Source: JBAXGE01 sp044344145 | GTDB lineage: Bacteria; Planctomycetota; Phycisphaerae; WQYP01 | Assembly (NCBI GenBank): GCA_044344145.1 | Contig: JBIJDM010000096.1 | Span: forward strand, 1-9,852 | DNA length: 9,852 nt | Reading direction: 5' to 3' | Part shown: one piece after another, positions 5,974 to 9,852 of the stretch | How the letters are laid out: every line of letters starts with the position of its first letter | Position numbering within the stretch: the stretch's first letter is position 1 | Notes under the pieces: model-generated | What the model was told of the DNA's origin: nothing | What the model saw: only the letters and a program-made list of their open reading frames with translations | The model's database searches: none | Translations under genes and position numbers: made by a program

Positions 5974-7125
5974 ATGCTTGACTTTGGACAGAGAGAGCTT
6001 GAGGCCATTGGACAGGTGGCCCTGAGCGGAAAGCTCTTCCGCTACACCGACCAGAGCCGGTGCGGCCTGTTTGAACGCCGTTACGCCGAGTATCTGGGCG
6101 CACGGCATGTCACCATGACCGCCAGCGGAAGCTTCGCGCTGCTCGCGGCGATCACGGCGTTAGGCATCGGCCCGGGCGATGAGGTGATCGTGCCCACGCA
6201 CACGTACATGGCCACCGCTACGTCGGTGCTGGCGGCCGGCGCCATTCCCGTTCTTTGCGACGTGGATGCCAGCCTGACGATGTGCCCGACAGCACTGGAA
6301 GCCGCCATCGGCCCGCGTACGCGCGCTGTGATTCCGGTTCACATGTGGGGGCACCCCTGTGATATGGACCGTATCATGGCCATTGCCAGGGCGCGCAAGC
6401 TGCTGGTCATTGAGGATGCCTGCCAGGGAGTTGGCGGGAGCTATAGGGGCCGCAAGTTGGGCAGCATGGGCGATGCCGGGGCATTCAGCTTCAACTACTT
6501 CAAGAACATGACCTGCGGCGAGGGTGGCGCTGCGGTTACCAGTGACAGCGTGGTGGCCCAGACCATCAGTTGCGCAGTGGACTGCTGCGGCTTCTACTGG
6601 AAGGGGCAGGAGTCGGACTTCAAGCCCTTCGCCGCCAACAGCGCACGCGCCTCGGAGTTTGAGGGCGCGGCGATGAACGTGCAACTCGACCGTATTGATG
6701 GGCTGCTGGCAACTGCGCGGAATGCCAAACGACAGATGATCCAGGCAATGCCGTCAGGGCGCGGCATACGGTCCGTCGAAGCTCATTGCCCACAGGGCGA
6801 ATGCGGAACACACCTGCTGGTTCAAGCTACGTCGGCCTCGGAGGCTGCCAGGCTGGCTCAGGCGGTTGGGTGTAGTTTGGCATCCAACACCGGGCGACAC
6901 ACGTTCACGTTCTGGGAGCCGGTGCTTCAGAAGCGCGGCGCATTCCATCCGCGCATGAATCCGTATAACCTCGCCGAGAACGCGCAGTGCCGCGCCGACT
7001 ACAGCGAGCAACGTTTCTGCCGGTCGCTCGATCTGCTCAACCGCACGCTGCTGGTTGGCGTGCCGGCGGGCGCTGATGCACAAGCGAAGATCGAGCAGTT
7101 TGCCAAGGTCGTTTCGACGGTTTAA
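5974..7125 (+). CDS. DegT/DnrJ/EryC1/StrS-family PLP-dependent aminotransferase
   Basis: The 383-residue product is of typical length for this fold type I family. It shows TASGSFALLAAITALG (49-64), the loop that holds the PLP phosphate, GDEVIVPTHTYMAT (68-81), VIEDACQGVGGSYRG (145-159) with Asp148 placed to contact the pyridine nitrogen, and FSFNYFKNMTCGEGG (171-185) with Lys177 as the PLP-binding lysine. Because the lysine is present, it should be an aminotransferase and not a histidine-type dehydratase of this family. Members usually aminate keto sugars or cyclitols; the substrate here is unknown, since no sugar nucleotide genes are nearby. The start has AGGAGA 8 bases upstream. Alanine dehydrogenase follows 14 bases after the stop, clearly in one transcript. 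The region around 200-205 and 271-277 is rich in cysteine (SCAVDCC, HCPQGEC), which is unusual and could reflect metal binding or chance. Confidence 0.9.
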   Translation: MLDFGQRELEAIGQVALSGKLFRYTDQSRCGLFERRYAEYLGARHVTMTASGSFALLAAITALGIGPGDEVIVPTHTYMATATSVLAAGAIPVLCDVDASLTMCPTALEAAIGPRTRAVIPVHMWGHPCDMDRIMAIARARKLLVIEDACQGVGGSYRGRKLGSMGDAGAFSFNYFKNMTCGEGGAAVTSDSVVAQTISCAVDCCGFYWKGQESDFKPFAANSARASEFEGAAMNVQLDRIDGLLATARNAKRQMIQAMPSGRGIRSVEAHCPQGECGTHLLVQATSASEAARLAQAVGCSLASNTGRHTFTFWEPVLQKRGAFHPRMNPYNLAENAQCRADYSEQRFCRSLDLLNRTLLVGVPAGADAQAKIEQFAKVVSTV

Positions 7126-7139
7126 CAGGAGCAGATGTC

Positions 7140-8228
7140 ATGGTGGTTGGCGTACCCAGAGAGGTCAAGACCGACGAGTACCGTGTCGCGATGATGCCCG
7201 TTGGGGCCGAGGTCCTGTCCAGGGCAGGACACCGCGTGCTCGTGGAGCTTGGAGCGGGCTTGGGCAGCGGCTTTGCCGATCAGGACTATCAGGCCGCTGG
7301 CGCCACGATCATCGCCGATGCCGGCGAGGTCTGGCGCCGAGCTGATATGATTGTCAAAGTCAAAGAGCCGCAGCCATCTGAGTATCCATTGATGCGCGAC
7401 GGCCAGGTGGTGTTCACGTACTTCCACTTTGCCGCCAACATGGAACTGATGCAGGCATGCCTGACGCGCGGCATCGTCGCCATGGCTTACGAGACAATCC
7501 GCGATGCCGCCGGCAGACTGCCTCTACTCACTCCCATGAGCGAAGTGGCCGGCAAGATGAGTATCCAAGAAGGCGCCAAGTATTTGGAACGCCCGATGAT
7601 GGGGCGGGGCATACTGCTTGGAGGAGTGCCCGGAGTGGCGCCGGCCGATGTCACGGTCCTGGGCGGCGGAGTGGTGGGCACCAACGCCGCCAAAGTCGCC
7701 GCCGGGCTGGGGGCCAACGTAGCCATAATGGATGTGAATGCCGATCGCCTGCGCTACTTGGCCGACATCATGCCCGCCAATGTCAAGACCATCTACTCCG
7801 ACCCGCACACACTGTGCCGGCATCTGCGCCAGGCCGATCTGGTTGTCGGTGCGGTCCTGATCCCTGGAACCAAGGCGCCCAAACTGATCAGGCGCTCGGA
7901 CTTGGCTGATATGAAGAACGGCTGCGTCATTGTCGACGTGGCCATAGATCAGGGCGGATGCTGTGAGACCAGCCGCCCCACCACACACCAGGATCCGACG
8001 TTCATCGTAGACGGTGTGGTCCATTACTGCGTGACCAACATGCCCGGGGCCGTCGGCCGCACGAGCACGATTGCTCTGTGCAACGCCACGCTCCCCTACG
8101 CCCGGAGACTGGCCGACATGGGCTATGCGGCGGCCTGCCAGGCCGATGCCGGCTTGAGCGAAGGACTGACCACCCAGCAAGGGAGAATCACCAACCGGGC
8201 GGTGGCAACGGCGATGGGACTGGCTTGA
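7140..8228 (+). CDS. ald: Alanine dehydrogenase (EC 1.4.1.1)
   Basis: This enzyme converts L-alanine, NAD+ and water to pyruvate, ammonia and NADH, reversibly. The 362 residues match the usual length, and the key residues fall at the numbering known for the family: Arg15, Lys75 (VKVKEP), Tyr94, His96, Met133, Asp270 (VAIDQGG) and Asn300 followed by MPGAV. The NAD-binding Rossmann motif is LGGGVVG (174-180), with Asp198 ending the second strand and favouring NAD over NADP. The protein is cytoplasmic, with no signal peptide. Start ATG 7140 is preceded by CAGGAG with 7 bases between; another ATG at 7135 is out of frame. It is the second gene of an operon with the aminotransferase, which suggests it regenerates alanine as amino donor or removes alanine formed by transamination. 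No truncation or missing residue was seen. Confidence 0.96.
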   Translation: MVVGVPREVKTDEYRVAMMPVGAEVLSRAGHRVLVELGAGLGSGFADQDYQAAGATIIADAGEVWRRADMIVKVKEPQPSEYPLMRDGQVVFTYFHFAANMELMQACLTRGIVAMAYETIRDAAGRLPLLTPMSEVAGKMSIQEGAKYLERPMMGRGILLGGVPGVAPADVTVLGGGVVGTNAAKVAAGLGANVAIMDVNADRLRYLADIMPANVKTIYSDPHTLCRHLRQADLVVGAVLIPGTKAPKLIRRSDLADMKNGCVIVDVAIDQGGCCETSRPTTHQDPTFIVDGVVHYCVTNMPGAVGRTSTIALCNATLPYARRLADMGYAAACQADAGLSEGLTTQQGRITNRAVATAMGLA

Positions 8229-8561
8229 GCATGGCGGCCATCAGCGGCTTGACTGTCCTTCCCATGGCCGACCCGCTCGCGTAGGTTGATTCGTATGCCT
8301 GTAGCCCAACCATGGGTGTGGCGAAGCCGCCTGAAGGCACGATGTGGTAGTGACAGACGATGACCACGTACTTGGTCAAACGGCTGGAGTCGCTGGGCCA
8401 TAAGGTTACATTGGCTTAGGCGGACCAAGCCGCGTAACGGTGTTTTCAAAGCAGTCCCTCACGGGCCTGGCCCACCCGCATAGCATGAAAAGGGCGATTT
8501 TCTGTTTTGGGTGCCACCGACCGATCCGTCTTATTTTCGTAGCAGTAAGGAGTCCCGCATC
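8229..8561. other. Gap with no intact gene between alanine dehydrogenase and the barrel protein
   Basis: All plus-strand frames are broken by stops, and the minus-strand open frames do not look like proteins. One short plus-strand frame from ATG 8360 reads MTTYLVKRLESLGHKVTLA before TAG. It resembles a piece of a transposase N-terminal half, but it is too short to assign. A GGGCC/GGCCC palindrome sits at 8465-8475. No T-tailed terminator follows the alanine dehydrogenase gene. Confidence 0.5.
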
Positions 8562-9779
8562 ATGCCAACCAAACCCCGCATCTTCTGTCCCTGGGTGACG
8601 CCGAAGGTGTTCGCCGATTTTGGCGACCCGCGGCCCGGGGTGAGATCGTTCTTTGACCACTACGCCGAATGGATCGCGCAAGCCGACCAGACGGTCGTGA
8701 ATTTCTGCGCCGGCAATGGCGATCACATCCTGAACTACCGGGGGAAGAGCGGCTGGGATGAGGCGTTCGACTGGGCCCGGTACAGCAGTTACACCGGCGG
8801 CGATGCCGCCCGGCTCAAGCACAACCTCGACTGGCTCCAGCGCGTCCGCGAAGGCGGCGAGCGCTCGTCCAATCCGTACTGCATGGGTCCGGCCTTCATC
8901 ACCAGCGACCAGGTGCTGACCTACCGGGTGCTCGACCGGATGTACACGGCGTTCCGCGAAGAAGCCGCGCGGCGCCGGGTGAACTTCCGGCTGTTGGAGT
9001 ATCTCGAACCCGGTCCCGAGTTCTGTCGGTGCGAATGGAAAACCGTCCGCCATCCCGAAGGCGCCCGCGGCAAAGCCGACGGCGAAGTGATCCAGGGAGT
9101 GATTGATGTCAGTTCCACGCTCCATGCGGACGCGCAGCCGTACGCGGCGTTCCCCACCGGCTTCCCGGCCGGTACGAACACGGGTGACTTCTGCATCGCC
9201 CAGACGGAGGCGTTCACGCGGGATTTCGGATTGGATGGTGTCTTTCTCGGGAACCAATTTGGCCTGATCGGTTTTTGGAATCCGAAGAATGCGCCGCCGC
9301 CCACTTCGGAACGCCGGGCGGCCATCCGGCGATTCTTCCACGGCTTGCGCGCGGCGCTGGGGTCGCGTCTGATTTACTGGATGGACACCTACTGGCCGGT
9401 CGAGGACGAGGTGAACGCGTGGGGGATGTGCGAGGAGAACTATGCCCAACTCGACGCGGTGCTGGTCTCGAATTTCGCCGTGCTCACGGATTTCACCCGG
9501 ATGGAGCGCAATCTCCGCAGCAAACTCGCGCTCCGGTCGCGACTCGGCAACCAGCCGGCGATCCTCTACTCGGTGGATTTCGTCGATCCGTGGTACTGGT
9601 ACCGGGTCTATCTCGACCTGCGGCCGATGTGGCTGCACCAACAGGGCCTCTACCGCGAACTCGGTCCGCAATGTCAGGGCGTGAGTTTCTTCGGCAATGA
9701 CACCTTCGGTCACTGGGTTCTGCCCGGCCCACTCGGCGAAACCCATCGCGTCATCCGCGAAACCCATCAGCCAAAATGA
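8562..9779 (+). CDS. Uncharacterised protein with (beta/alpha)-barrel-like pattern, possible glycoside hydrolase relative
   Basis: The start at ATG 8562 is chosen over the upstream in-frame GTG at 8511, because AAGGAG (8547-8552) sits 9 bases before it. The 405-residue product begins MPTKPRIFCPWVTP, with no signal peptide or membrane segment, so it should be cytoplasmic. I do not recognise a named family. Its strands alternate with helices and end in acidic or aromatic residues, as in TIM-barrel glycosidases: FRLLEYLEPGPEF (142-154), GLDGVFLGNQFG (223-234), RLIYWMDTYWPVEDE (269-283), LDAVLVSNF (297-305), PAILYSVDFVDPW (332-344) and GVSFFGNDTFGHW (373-385). Candidate catalytic acids would be among Glu146, Glu149, Asp226, Asp275 and Asp380, but this cannot be decided by eye. 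Tryptophan, tyrosine and phenylalanine are frequent, which fits carbohydrate binding. It is separated from the alanine dehydrogenase by 333 bases and is probably its own transcript. Confidence 0.75.
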   Translation: MPTKPRIFCPWVTPKVFADFGDPRPGVRSFFDHYAEWIAQADQTVVNFCAGNGDHILNYRGKSGWDEAFDWARYSSYTGGDAARLKHNLDWLQRVREGGERSSNPYCMGPAFITSDQVLTYRVLDRMYTAFREEAARRRVNFRLLEYLEPGPEFCRCEWKTVRHPEGARGKADGEVIQGVIDVSSTLHADAQPYAAFPTGFPAGTNTGDFCIAQTEAFTRDFGLDGVFLGNQFGLIGFWNPKNAPPPTSERRAAIRRFFHGLRAALGSRLIYWMDTYWPVEDEVNAWGMCEENYAQLDAVLVSNFAVLTDFTRMERNLRSKLALRSRLGNQPAILYSVDFVDPWYWYRVYLDLRPMWLHQQGLYRELGPQCQGVSFFGNDTFGHWVLPGPLGETHRVIRETHQPK

Positions 9780-9852
9780 GCCAGAAGACCAAACACTCGC
9801 ACCCAGCCAGCCGCTTCAGCCACACGGTGGCTTACATCCCTGAATGTCGGCC
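9776..9852 (+). CDS. Possible start of a further gene, cut by the window edge
   Basis: An ATG at 9776 overlaps the preceding stop as ATGA and opens a frame that reaches the window end. It begins MSQKTKHSHPASRFSHT. This overlap is the usual sign of translational coupling. However, 25 codons can stay open by chance in this composition and no ribosome site is visible, so support is weak. Confidence 0.25.
   Translation, partial: MSQKTKHSHPASRFSHTVAYIPECR

Noticed and set aside
7524..8180. Minus-strand frame of 218 codons opposite alanine dehydrogenase
   Set aside because: It is antisense to a gene with all catalytic residues intact.
8406..9767. Minus-strand open frame of 453 codons opposite the barrel protein
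   Set aside because: It is longer than the plus-strand gene but reads like mirror translation (many H, R, E, V, no motif) and has no ribosome site; the plus strand has AAGGAG before ATG 8562 and a sensible protein.

Overview
The window is a stretch of bacterial chromosome. It is GC-rich from about position 2560 onward and visibly more AT-rich to the left of that. An ECF sigma factor coupled to a FecR-type membrane protein with a very long C-terminal domain, plus a DegT-type aminotransferase and a (beta/alpha) barrel protein of no obvious family, is what one often sees in the Planctomycetota/Verrucomicrobiota (PVC) group. This is an impression from protein style; there is no rRNA or other marker to fix the taxon.

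Layout. (1) 1-2348, minus strand: a large serine recombinase of at least 782 codons that runs off the left edge of the window without a stop. It has the catalytic serine motif, the resolvase motifs, a four-cysteine zinc ribbon, a coiled coil and a basic C-terminal tail, and carries about 110 extra residues before the catalytic domain. (2) 2349-2814: a divergent intergenic region with no credible gene but several inverted repeats and one imperfect direct repeat. It spans the change in base composition and is the best place to look for the recombinase's attachment site or operator. (3) 2815-5000, plus strand: an ECF sigma factor and a FecR-domain protein overlapping by 4 bases (ATGA). The FecR protein has one membrane segment and a 300-residue helical region with repeated L-T/P-x-E-Q motifs resembling the LTxxQ motifs of Spy/CpxP/ZraP stress proteins. 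(4) 5001-5924: mostly non-coding, with the remains of small genes, including a frame interrupted by one in-frame TAG (5435-5788), and two hairpins. (5) 5925-8228: a strong sigma-70-type promoter inside a perfect 8-base inverted repeat drives a DegT/DnrJ/EryC1-type PLP aminotransferase and an intact alanine dehydrogenase, 14 bases apart. (6) 8229-8561: a decayed-looking gap. (7) 8562-9779: a 405-residue cytoplasmic protein with a barrel-like strand pattern. A further gene may begin in an ATGA overlap at its stop.

How the parts may work together. The sigma/FecR pair is probably a signal-responsive transcription switch, with the extracytoplasmic helical part as sensor. The aminotransferase and alanine dehydrogenase look like one operon in which alanine and pyruvate are recycled around a transamination. 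The recombinase is best read as the right-hand gene of an integrated mobile element whose boundary lies in the 2349-2560 region. No CRISPR array, tRNA or rRNA was recognised.
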